Notes: generated from the letters alone by a model not told the origin. A stretch of DNA of 10,812 nucleotides from Candidatus Aerophobota bacterium (GCA_021162265.1 JAGGZA010000071.1:1-10812), one strand, 5' to 3'; shown: positions 1 through 7,865, counted from the first letter of the stretch. Numbers and translations: made by a program.

Positions 1-536
1 GGGGATTTAAGGTTTTAAGAGCAGATGATATCGGACATAAGGTTTTAGAGAGAGAGGATGTGAAGAAAAAAGTAATTGCCATTTTCGGAGATGATATCTT
101 AGATAGCAAGGGAAAGATATTGAGAAAGAAATTGAGGAGCAAAGTTGTTATTGAGAAGGACAAATTATTCATGTTAAATACCCTGCTGCACCCATTGATA
201 AAAAAAGAACTATGGAGTGAATTGGAAAATTACAGTGACAGAGTAATCTTTGTTGAAGCTGCTCTTATTTTTGAAGCAGGATGGGACTTTTTTATGGACA
301 GGGTTATTACCGTATACTCTCCCAGGAATAAGCAAATTGAGAGATTGAAGAGGAATACAGACCTTTCCATTGAAGAGATAAACAGTTTATTGGGGGCACA
401 GCTTTCTCAGGAGGAAAAAATAAGAAGAGCAGATTTTGTTATTCCCAATGAAAGAGACTTGAAGGAGCTTGAGATTAATACGAGAAGAGTTCTGGATGAA
501 ATTCTGGAGGAGACAAAAGGTGGTTACAAAGGATGA
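1..536 (+). CDS. coaE: Dephospho-CoA kinase, 5' end cut off by the window edge
   Basis: This enzyme phosphorylates the 3'-OH of dephospho-CoA, the last step of CoA synthesis, in the cytosol. The frame is open back to the window edge (first whole codon at base 3), so the 177 residues seen are a C-terminal part; about 20-25 residues, including the P-loop, lie upstream. Visible family marks, in order: ADDIGHKVLE (visible residues 7-16; the family has DAD followed by a helix), a Leu-Asn...His-Pro segment, an LIFEAG motif matching the family's LLFE.G, a Q..RL..R lid-like segment, and AQLSQEEKIRRADFVI near the end, matching the AQ...EK...AD.VI signature. A GTG at 60 could be mistaken for a start, but conserved residues continue upstream of it. 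Two positions are unusual: the family's DxPL before the FE motif reads EAAL, and the lid arginine before AQ is replaced. It overlaps the next gene by 17 nt. Assignment is secure; activity is not tested by sequence alone. Confidence 0.93.
   Translation, partial: GFKVLRADDIGHKVLEREDVKKKVIAIFGDDILDSKGKILRKKLRSKVVIEKDKLFMLNTLLHPLIKKELWSELENYSDRVIFVEAALIFEAGWDFFMDRVITVYSPRNKQIERLKRNTDLSIEEINSLLGAQLSQEEKIRRADFVIPNERDLKELEINTRRVLDEILEETKGGYKG
506..512 (+). promoter_or_regulatory. Shine-Dalgarno site for polX, inside the coaE 3' end
   Basis: GGAGGAG lies 7 nt before the GTG at 520. It is the strongest ribosome-binding site nearby and decides the polX start. An upstream in-frame TTG at 469 has no such site and would add 17 residues that merely read the coaE 3' end in another frame. 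Confidence 0.8.
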
Positions 537-2265
537 TAAAGAGAAAATTGCCCGGATATTTAAGGAAATGGCAGACCTTCTGGCTATAAAAGGAGAAAAT
601 CCTTTTCGTATAAGGGCTTACGAAAAGGCATCTGATATTATTAAGCATCTATCAGGTAATCTCGAAGAAATCTGTCGTCAGGAAAAAATAAGTAAAATTC
701 CTGGTATTGGCAAAGGAATAGCAGAGAAAGTTAAAGTCATTCTTAAAGAAGGGACTTTGCCAGCTTATGAACAGTTGAAAAAATCTATTCCCCCGGGTCT
801 TATTGAAATTCTTTCTATTCCTGATATTGGTCCAAAAACAGCCAGGCTTTTATACGAGAAAGTGGGAATAAAGAGCCTGGAAGAGCTGGAGGAAGCTGCT
901 AAGACTGGAAAGTTAAAGGGTCTCCCAGGATTGGGAGCTAAAAAGGAAGAAAACATTTTAAGAGGAATAAACCTTTATAAAACGCGTTCCTCAAGAATTC
1001 TTCTGGGTAAAGCATTGCCACTTGTTAATAACATATTAATGGAGTTAAAAGAGAAAGCCCATCCTGTAATAGAGAGAATCTCTATAGCAGGAAGTCTGCG
1101 TAGAGGAAAGGAAACTATTGGAGATATAGATATCTTAGCTGCATCCTTTGAACCATCTTCCCTTATGCGAGTTTTTACCAGTTTGTCTTTTGTAAGTCAA
1201 ATTTTGGCAAGGGGAGAAACAAAATCCAGTATCTTAACTCCTGAAGGTCTTCAAGTAGACCTGAGAGTTGTGCCATCTGATTGTTTCGGTGCTGCCATTC
1301 AATACTTCACTGGTTCCAAGTCGCACAACATAAAATTACGTGAGAGAGCTATAAGGAGGAGATTAAAGATAAATGAATATGGTGTTTTTACTCAGGATAA
1401 GAGAAAAATAGCTGGTAAAGAAGAGGTTGAAGTTTACAGAGTATTGGACTTACCCTTTATTCCTCCAGAGTTGAGAGAAGATAGAGGGGAGGTGGAAGCA
1501 GCAGAAAAGGGGGTTCTTCCTCATCTTCTAAATCAAGAGGATATCAAAGGTGATCTTCATATCCACACCCGGGCAAGCGATGGGATGGATGAAATTCCTG
1601 TTATAGTGGAAAAAGCAAGGGAAAAAGGTTATGAGTATATTGCTATTACTGACCACTCCTATTCACTCAGAGTAGCAGGAGGGCTTGATTCAAAGGCTAT
1701 TTTATCTCAGGTTGAAGTTATAAAAAATATTAATTCCAGACTTACCGGGATTAAGGTGTTTAGTGGAGTTGAGGTAAATATAAAATTAGATGGTAGTCTT
1801 GATATGCCAGATGAGGTTTTGTCCAGGCTTGATGTTGTTATTGCTGCCATTCATACAGGATTTAAACAGGATAGAGAAACAATGACCAGGAGAATAATTA
1901 AAGCTATCCGTAATCCCTTTGTACATGTTCTTGCTCATCCTTCGGGAAGACTTCTTGGGGAAAGAGAAGGGTATGATATTGACTTTGATGAAGTCCTTAA
2001 TGTAGCAGCAGAGGAAGGAGTATGGATGGAGATAAATTCTCAGCCTGAGCGTCTTGACTTAACAGATTACTGGGCAATGGAGGCAAAGAAGAGAGGGGTG
2101 AAGGTAGTCATAAATACCGATGCCCATAATAAGGATTCTCTTGATTTTATCAAATTAGGAGTTATTACAGCTCGCAGAGGATGGCTGGAAAAAGAGGATG
2201 TAGTGAATACTCTTTCGCTGAAAGAATTTGCTGAGATACTAAAGCAGAGGAGGGTCAGGAAATGA
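520..2265 (+). CDS. polX: Family X DNA polymerase with C-terminal PHP phosphoesterase domain (PolX)
   Basis: PolX fills short gaps during base-excision and break repair, and its PHP domain in characterised relatives is a metal-dependent 3'-5' exonuclease / phosphoesterase. With GTG at 520 as start it has 581 residues, the usual bacterial length (about 570-580). Domains: an N-terminal helix-hairpin-helix region with hairpins near residues 60-64 (IPGIG), 100-104 (IPDIG) and 135-139 (LPGLG); the nucleotidyltransferase palm with GSLRRG at 191-196, the metal pair D202/D204 in GDID, and the third carboxylate D247 in QVDLRV; then a YFTGSKSHN segment typical of bacterial PolX. The PHP domain starts near 344: H347 and H349 (HIHT), D378-H379, E418, H445, H473 (AHPSG) and D534-H536 (NTDAH). 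All expected metal ligands are present, so both activities should be intact. Its start overlaps coaE, suggesting translational coupling. It ends 15 nt from the convergent TPR gene. Confidence 0.96.
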   Translation: MVTKDDKEKIARIFKEMADLLAIKGENPFRIRAYEKASDIIKHLSGNLEEICRQEKISKIPGIGKGIAEKVKVILKEGTLPAYEQLKKSIPPGLIEILSIPDIGPKTARLLYEKVGIKSLEELEEAAKTGKLKGLPGLGAKKEENILRGINLYKTRSSRILLGKALPLVNNILMELKEKAHPVIERISIAGSLRRGKETIGDIDILAASFEPSSLMRVFTSLSFVSQILARGETKSSILTPEGLQVDLRVVPSDCFGAAIQYFTGSKSHNIKLRERAIRRRLKINEYGVFTQDKRKIAGKEEVEVYRVLDLPFIPPELREDRGEVEAAEKGVLPHLLNQEDIKGDLHIHTRASDGMDEIPVIVEKAREKGYEYIAITDHSYSLRVAGGLDSKAILSQVEVIKNINSRLTGIKVFSGVEVNIKLDGSLDMPDEVLSRLDVVIAAIHTGFKQDRETMTRRIIKAIRNPFVHVLAHPSGRLLGEREGYDIDFDEVLNVAAEEGVWMEINSQPERLDLTDYWAMEAKKRGVKVVINTDAHNKDSLDFIKLGVITARRGWLEKEDVVNTLSLKEFAEILKQRRVRK

Positions 2266-2280
2266 TTTTGAAAAATTTCA

Positions 2281-3207
2281 TTAAGGACCTTTCGACGCTG
2301 CTTTCTTTAAAGCAAGCATCCCTATTTTATAGCGGGCGATAACTGTGAGTTTAGGATCACTTTCCATTTTTGAGACAATGCTGAATTCAGCTATAGCCTC
2401 AGGTATTTTGTTTTGAGCTTCATAAGCACTTCCCAGCAGAAAATGAGCCCTGGCACTTTTGGGATTTATTTTTAGGGCTTTTTCGGCATCGTCCTGTGCC
2501 GCTGTGAACTTTCCCAGCTTCATCCAGCTCATCCCTCTTTGCAGGTAAAAGTCATAAAGCGATGAGTATCTTTTTCTTGCTTCACTGAAGTATTTTTTTG
2601 CTTTCTCCTTTTCTTCCAGAAATTGGTAAATAACTCCTGTCATCATATAAGCAAAAGGTTTTTCAGGATCAATTTTAATAGCCCTTTGGTAAGTTTCAAG
2701 AGCAGGGTTTATCTTTCCCTCTTCCAGGAGCTGTTCTGCTTTCTGGATACAACTTATATAAGGGTCAGGTTTGGGGAGAAAATAGACAAAGAAAAGATAG
2801 GCAGAGATTATAACGACTGCTCCCACTATTGCTCTTTTTATCCATCTTCTTGTGAGCTTTTCTTTTTCCTTTTTTATAATTTCATCCAGATACCACCACC
2901 AGTGTTCGGGAGATATTTTATGTTCCTTACGATAAAGAACAGGGTCGATATGGTTTTTTAATCTTTTCCATACTACCTGTGGTTTATCTTTAATTATCTG
3001 ATCCAGGCTATCCAACTTTGATTTTTCTGCAGAAAGATCTGCTCCTTTTTTCTCCAGTTTTTCCAGAAGGTTTTTTATTTTATCTCTTAAGGTTAATACC
3101 TGGACAATTTTATCTTTAAGTTCTTCTATCTCTAAAAGATGTCTCTTGTAATCTTCTATCCATTCTCTCAACTCACTTAATGTTTCTCTTTTTATTTTCA
3201 TTTTCAT
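2281..3207 (-). CDS. Membrane-anchored TPR protein with N-terminal coiled-coil-like region
   Basis: The function of this 308-residue protein is unknown. Residues 1-70 are a charged, Lys/Glu-rich helical region of coiled-coil character. Residues 80-120 include a conspicuous triple tryptophan at 103-105. A single hydrophobic segment spans about 125-144. Residues 151-282 hold about four tetratricopeptide repeats with typical A..Y..A...P spacing, for example ALETYQRAIKIDPEKPFAY and DDAEKALKINPKSARAHFL. The strongly basic flank just before the membrane segment (KLTRRWIKR) predicts, by the positive-inside rule, a cytosolic N-terminus and TPR repeats outside the cytoplasm. The start is 8 nt after the flavodoxin-like gene's stop, with no clear ribosome-binding site, so it is probably translated by coupling; a second ATG two codons in is also possible. 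It is the last gene of the activase cluster and meets polX tail to tail. TPRs bind proteins, so a scaffold role is the modest inference. Confidence 0.85.
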   Translation of the reverse strand: MKMKIKRETLSELREWIEDYKRHLLEIEELKDKIVQVLTLRDKIKNLLEKLEKKGADLSAEKSKLDSLDQIIKDKPQVVWKRLKNHIDPVLYRKEHKISPEHWWWYLDEIIKKEKEKLTRRWIKRAIVGAVVIISAYLFFVYFLPKPDPYISCIQKAEQLLEEGKINPALETYQRAIKIDPEKPFAYMMTGVIYQFLEEKEKAKKYFSEARKRYSSLYDFYLQRGMSWMKLGKFTAAQDDAEKALKINPKSARAHFLLGSAYEAQNKIPEAIAEFSIVSKMESDPKLTVIARYKIGMLALKKAASKGP

Positions 3208-3215
3208 TGTTGATG

Positions 3216-3638
3216 TCAGAAGGTTTCTTTTTTCTTTCCCAATTTGGTGGCAAAAGCTTCTGCTTCAGTTTTATTTTTTACACTCCTGAAGTCTATCACT
3301 ATGGATCCTTTTTCTTCAAGCCGATGCATTATTCTTTTCATAGCTTTTCCTGTTCCTATTGCTTTAGGGTAAACGAATACAGCAGATTTTTTCCCCTGCA
3401 AACCCGAGCATTTTTTAATGAAGCTATCAAGGTTGTCTGAAAATTTGCCTCCCCAGAATCCTTCTACCGGGCTACCCACAAATATAAGGTCGTACTGGTA
3501 AAGACCGGGTGGTCTTGTAGATTCCTCTGTTTTGACTTTCTGTATTTGATGACCCTGGTTTTGAAGAGTGGTAAATATTGCTCCGGCAATTCTATCAAAT
3601 TTTTTAGATCTGCTGGAATAAATTAACATTATTCTCAT
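3216..3638 (-). CDS. Flavodoxin-fold protein with altered FMN-phosphate loop
   Basis: A 140-residue protein with the alternating strand-helix pattern of short-chain flavodoxins: strand 1 is MRIMLIYSS, a predicted strand at 49-54 ends in the GSP motif (55-57) followed by a WGG loop (62-64), and another strand is at 84-90. In the classic flavodoxin signature the phosphate-binding loop has a Gly and a Thr; here those positions are Lys12 and Phe14, while the flanking hydrophobic, Ser9, Ala18 and Ile21 positions fit. FMN binding is therefore uncertain. A strong AAGGAGG site lies just before the ATG. It is 36 nt after the large activase gene and 8 nt before the TPR gene, on the same strand, so all three probably share a transcript. 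A plausible role is electron carrier or accessory partner to the activase; it could instead be a non-redox flavodoxin-fold protein. Confidence 0.75.
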   Translation of the reverse strand: MRIMLIYSSRSKKFDRIAGAIFTTLQNQGHQIQKVKTEESTRPPGLYQYDLIFVGSPVEGFWGGKFSDNLDSFIKKCSGLQGKKSAVFVYPKAIGTGKAMKRIMHRLEEKGSIVIDFRSVKNKTEAEAFATKLGKKKETF

Positions 3639-3674
3639 TTTACCTCCTTGAAGCTAAAAATACTATAAATTAAA

Positions 3675-6600
3675 CTATGATTTTGTCAGGGATATTTTGC
3701 TCTTTTTTCTGTTGTGATAGGCTTCCACTTGAGCTACAAAAGTTCTTACCTTGTTTAAGTAATTAGCCTGGCGGGAACCATCGTAAGAGAGAGCTAATAT
3801 GGGGAATTCAGGAAAATCTCTTTCTATCTGAGATGTTATCGCAACGGTAAGATTGCCGGGCATACAGGTGAAAGGCATTACATTTACAGCTCCATCTCTT
3901 CCCCTCTCTATGGAACTTAATATTTTCCCAATAGATAGTATAGCCTCTCCTCTTAAGGAACGATGCATGTACCTTTCTCCCAGCTTAATTATGTGCTCCG
4001 TATGAGGTTCTTCAAAACCTTCTATTATTCCTTTGAACAGTTGTTCAAAACGTTTGTCCACCAGTTCCTGATAGAAGTTCCTTATTCTGTTTTTCAGAAA
4101 TTCTATATATTTTCTTTCCTTTAAGCTTGTTTCTTTATAGGCATGATTGGTATAGAAAAACCATTCTCTCATTGAAGCAAGTTCTACTTTTAAACCAAGT
4201 TTCTCCAGTTCATCTATTATAAAGAGGTTAGCATAGGGATTGTGCCTTACGTATATCTCACCTACAACTGTTACCACAGGCTTATCGTCTTTTATTCTTT
4301 CTATTTTTTTGAATCTCTCAGCTGCTTCCCTCATTATTGGCAAGAGAGGTTTATCTTCTCTTATAGCCTGGCATACCCTGTCTCTATACTCTTCGTAAAC
4401 CCTGTTAGTTTCACCTTTATTTTTTTCGTCAGGACGTATAATTCTCTGCACTTTTCGCAGGATGTCAATAGCTACAATACCATTCCAGGCAAGTTTTGTA
4501 AACTTAATACCATATCCTGCATAGCTATTTTCGGAACTCAGAGATATGACAGGTATATCGGGATATCCCAGCCTTTTTAAAAGGTGTTCCTGGAACTTCT
4601 TATACTGTCCGAACCTGCACGGACCTTCTGCTGTTCCCATAAAGAATGCCACCTTTTTAGGATCAAAATCTTTTCTTTTTATTATCTTTAACATATCGCC
4701 TGTAGTTAAGATAACCGGGTGACATTCTCTTCCTGTTGTATATCTTTGTCCTTCTCTTATGGATTCATCGTCACTTACCGGCATCACCTCTGCTTTTTGG
4801 CCCATTGCCTCAAAGGTAGCCTTTAAAGCATAGGAATGATCATCCATATAGGGTATGTAGATTACCCTGTCGTTTCTGGAGTAAGTGGTAGAAGGAGGCA
4901 GGCTAATCTTTTCTTTCTCTCTCTTTTTTTGAAGTATTGCTCCTTGGATGCTGTCAAGAAAAGCCTCAAGCCTTGTTATTATCCCTGCTTCCGCTGAGTG
5001 TTCATCTATCTGAAGCTCCAGAAGAGGTCTATCCATTTCCTCCTCAAAAAATTTTGTTACAAAGGAATCAGGACCACATCCAAAATTGGTTATATACACG
5101 GGATAAAGATTTTTTGTCTTCTTTATGTATCGAGCTGCAGCTAGAATCCTCTGCCCGTAATTCCAGTACATATTAGGGTAGTCCTCAGCTATGGTACTAG
5201 GATTAAGGTCCAGAAAATCCATGGGTATGGCTAACATCCCCAGCTCTGCCATTTTGTTTGCGATATCCAGATTTAATCCAGGGTCACAACCATTGTAGGG
5301 ACGCGAAATTATAACAAATGCCACTTTATCTCCCAGATTTTTTATTACAGAATTTCCCTTTTCTCTAAGAGACTGGTAGAATTTATTTTGAACCTTTTTA
5401 GCTACCTGGATAGCCTTGTTTATCTTTTCTCTGTCATTTGAAAGTGTTTTCCCTATCTCTCTTAAAGCTTTATCAACTCCCTCTCTTAGAGAGATTTTAG
5501 GTTCCAGAACCTTAGCTGAGTACTCTTTTAATGGGATAGCAGAGTTTATAAAGTAAGGTAGACCTTGTGACCAGGGACAATTATAGGTTCTGTGGAGGCG
5601 ATCATCAGACTGAGGGAAGTCAATAAGACTTGGTAGAAAGATATAGTCAACCCCTTTTTCCAGAAGGTCCAGTACATGACCGTGGGCTACTTTGATAGGG
5701 AAACAAACATCAGCAGTTACAATTTCTACTCCCTTATGGATTATTCTGTCATTTGTTCTTGATGAAAGAACTACTTCAAATCCAAGTTCGGTGAAAAAAC
5801 TCTCCCATAAGGGGGAAAGTTCAAATGTATGCAAGGCTCTTGGTATTCCAATTTTTTTGTTACCTTTTTGAGTTGAATATTTACTAAAGAGAAGCTTTTC
5901 TCTTTCTCTGAAAAGATTTGGAACTCTCTTTTTTCTCCTTCCCTCTTTACCACTATACTTCTCACATCTATCTCCATAGGTTAGTGGTTTTTCCTCTCCT
6001 TCAATGAATACTCTGTTAACCTTACATCTGTTCGGGCAGTCATGACATTCAAATGATTCCATTCTATACTTAACATCGGTTAATCTGAAGCCCTTAAACT
6101 TGCTCTCACCCCTGGTTTCTTCCCTGGCTAATATAGCTACCCCTATTGCCCCAAGAACTTCATTGTGAGGGGGGACTGTTACTTTCTTCCTCAGTATCTT
6201 TTCAAAAGCTGCAACAACTGCTCTATTGCAGGCAGTTCCTCCCTGAAAGAATATATTGTCTCCTATTTTTCTGCCTTCTACAACTTTGTTCAGGTAGTTA
6301 TAGGCTACAGAGTAAGCAAGACCTGCAACCAGGTCGGGTATAGGTACCCCTCTTTGTAGATGCTCAAAAAGGGCTGACTCCATAAAAACTGTGCATCTAT
6401 CCCCAAGGTTAGCAGGACTGTTGGCGGTAAAGGCAATATTTTCAAATTCTTTTTTTATATTTATCTTTAACTGTTCTGCCTGTTCTTCCAGGAAAGACCC
6501 TGTTCCTGCAGCACAGGCTTTGTTCATGGTAAAGTCAACTATAACCCCTTTATTTAAACTGATGTACTTTGAATCCTGACCCCCTATCTCAAATATGGTA

Positions 6601-7826
6601 TCGACCTCAGGGTCTATATTCAAGGCTCCTTTTGCTTGAGCAGTTATCTCGTTTTTAATTACGTCAGCTCCTATAAAGGCACCAATCATATGTCTTCCTG
6701 AACCAGTGGTTCCTGCTCCTTTGATCCTTACTTTTCCCTCTACTTTTTCTTTTACTTCTCTTAAGCCTTCCTGGACAGCCTTTATAGGTTTCCCTGCTGT
6801 AGGGAGATAACTTTTGGCAATAAGTCGGTTTTTACTATCTATAACTGCTACATTTGTACTAACCGAACCAATATCCACACCAATATAAGCATCTATTAAT
6901 TCTCCATTTTCAGGGAATTGGTAATCTTCCTCCTTCCTGGGAGGTTTTTCCTTTTCAAAATCAAGAGAAAGCTTTGGGAGAACCCCTTTTTCTTTTTTTA
7001 TATTGATGTCATGGTTAAGCTTTTGAGGATCAAAGTTGCCAAATTCTCCCTTTTCCTTGAGCAAAAGAGCTGCTCCTAAAGCCCCCATAGAGAAAAAATG
7101 AGGTAAGACAAAAATGTCCTCTCTGTGCAGGACTTTTTTAAATGCCACAAGCATTGCTTTGTTAGCAGCCACTCCTCCTTGAAAGGAAATAGGTCCTTTC
7201 AATTTTTTCCCCCGGGCAATATTGCTACGATAACTTCTTGCAAGAGCCTCACAAAGACCCATAGTTATGTCTTCCATAGGGGTAGCTTTTTGTTGAAGGT
7301 GAATCATATCAGATTTAGCAAATACGGCACATCTTCCAGCAAGCCTTGCGGGATTAGTGGATTTTAGGGCTTTTTCTGCAAACTCTTCCTCTATATTCAG
7401 TTCCAATCTCTTTGCTTGTTGGTCCAGGAAAGACCCCGTTCCTGAAGCACAACTTGAGTTCATCCCGAAATCTATTACTTCCCCACGCTCATTTAGAGAG
7501 ATAAATTTGGCATCCATGCCACCTATGTCAATTATTGCTCTTATTGAGGGGTCAATATGATTTGTTCCCTTAGCTTGAGCTATAACCTCCTCAAAATAAG
7601 AGACCTTCCATTCTTTGCTTAAGAGTTCTCCATTAGCACCGGTTACTCCTACTGAGTTGAAAGGGTAAGAGGAATATGCATTTTTTAAAATTTCTCTTGC
7701 CTTTTCAAAGGGTTGTCCGTTATGACGGGTGTATTTTTCTTCGTAAACTATCTTTCCCTCTTTATCTATAATTACCATATTTACGGACACTGATCCCAGG
7801 TCTAAACCTGCAATATATCTTTCCAT
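3675..7826 (-). CDS. Fused (R)-2-hydroxyacyl-CoA dehydratase activase-type protein: two BadF/HgdC ATPase modules plus DUF2229/dehydratase-like region
   Basis: In this family (COG1924 with COG3580/COG3581) an ASKHA-fold ATPase with a [4Fe-4S] cluster couples ATP hydrolysis to injecting a very low-potential electron into an iron-sulfur partner. Module 1 (about 1-260): phosphate loop at 7-17, DIGGMDAK at 100-107, cluster cysteines C126 (CASGTGSFL) and C166. Module 2 (about 312-570): phosphate loop at 316-326, EIGGQDSK at 413-420, C438 (CAAGTGSFL) and C478. An extra motif, C594-x2-C597-x3-C601 with C621, follows. The DUF2229 region begins near 657, and a dehydratase (HgdB-like) region runs from about 830 to the end, with C708, C750, C847, C917, C1035, C1070 and C1321 in conserved-looking contexts (FPIKVAHG, GCGPDSF, GPCRFGQY, MPFTCMPGN). 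Length 1383 is near the usual 1400 of this fused form. Module 1 has Met104 where HgdC has Gln (GGQD). An AAAAGGT site lies 7 nt before the ATG. The substrate is unknown; in known relatives the activase serves acyl-CoA dehydratases, benzoyl-CoA reductase or double-cubane cluster proteins. Confidence 0.93.
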   Translation of the reverse strand: MERYIAGLDLGSVSVNMVIIDKEGKIVYEEKYTRHNGQPFEKAREILKNAYSSYPFNSVGVTGANGELLSKEWKVSYFEEVIAQAKGTNHIDPSIRAIIDIGGMDAKFISLNERGEVIDFGMNSSCASGTGSFLDQQAKRLELNIEEEFAEKALKSTNPARLAGRCAVFAKSDMIHLQQKATPMEDITMGLCEALARSYRSNIARGKKLKGPISFQGGVAANKAMLVAFKKVLHREDIFVLPHFFSMGALGAALLLKEKGEFGNFDPQKLNHDINIKKEKGVLPKLSLDFEKEKPPRKEEDYQFPENGELIDAYIGVDIGSVSTNVAVIDSKNRLIAKSYLPTAGKPIKAVQEGLREVKEKVEGKVRIKGAGTTGSGRHMIGAFIGADVIKNEITAQAKGALNIDPEVDTIFEIGGQDSKYISLNKGVIVDFTMNKACAAGTGSFLEEQAEQLKINIKKEFENIAFTANSPANLGDRCTVFMESALFEHLQRGVPIPDLVAGLAYSVAYNYLNKVVEGRKIGDNIFFQGGTACNRAVVAAFEKILRKKVTVPPHNEVLGAIGVAILAREETRGESKFKGFRLTDVKYRMESFECHDCPNRCKVNRVFIEGEEKPLTYGDRCEKYSGKEGRRKKRVPNLFREREKLLFSKYSTQKGNKKIGIPRALHTFELSPLWESFFTELGFEVVLSSRTNDRIIHKGVEIVTADVCFPIKVAHGHVLDLLEKGVDYIFLPSLIDFPQSDDRLHRTYNCPWSQGLPYFINSAIPLKEYSAKVLEPKISLREGVDKALREIGKTLSNDREKINKAIQVAKKVQNKFYQSLREKGNSVIKNLGDKVAFVIISRPYNGCDPGLNLDIANKMAELGMLAIPMDFLDLNPSTIAEDYPNMYWNYGQRILAAARYIKKTKNLYPVYITNFGCGPDSFVTKFFEEEMDRPLLELQIDEHSAEAGIITRLEAFLDSIQGAILQKKREKEKISLPPSTTYSRNDRVIYIPYMDDHSYALKATFEAMGQKAEVMPVSDDESIREGQRYTTGRECHPVILTTGDMLKIIKRKDFDPKKVAFFMGTAEGPCRFGQYKKFQEHLLKRLGYPDIPVISLSSENSYAGYGIKFTKLAWNGIVAIDILRKVQRIIRPDEKNKGETNRVYEEYRDRVCQAIREDKPLLPIMREAAERFKKIERIKDDKPVVTVVGEIYVRHNPYANLFIIDELEKLGLKVELASMREWFFYTNHAYKETSLKERKYIEFLKNRIRNFYQELVDKRFEQLFKGIIEGFEEPHTEHIIKLGERYMHRSLRGEAILSIGKILSSIERGRDGAVNVMPFTCMPGNLTVAITSQIERDFPEFPILALSYDGSRQANYLNKVRTFVAQVEAYHNRKKSKISLTKS

Positions 7827-7865
7827 TTTTATTACCTTTTGTACAAATAATTAATTTTTCAGGGG

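Noticed and set aside
469..519. TTG at 469 as the polX start
   Set aside because: No ribosome-binding site, and the added residues only read the coaE end in another frame; GTG 520 has GGAGGAG at ideal spacing.
60..536. GTG at 60 as the coaE start (158 residues)
   Set aside because: The same frame encodes conserved dephospho-CoA kinase residues (ADDIGHKVLE) upstream of it and stays open to the window edge.
2299..2314. TGCTTT-CTTT-AAAGCA hairpin as a terminator between the convergent polX and TPR genes
   Set aside because: Only 6 bp, inside the TPR coding end, and no T-run follows on either strand.
2623..2961. Plus-strand open frame opposite the TPR gene
   Set aside because: Phe/Ser/Tyr-rich antisense shadow with no family motif or ribosome-binding site; the minus-strand TPR protein is clearly real. 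The same applies to plus-strand frames opposite the activase, mgtE and trkH.
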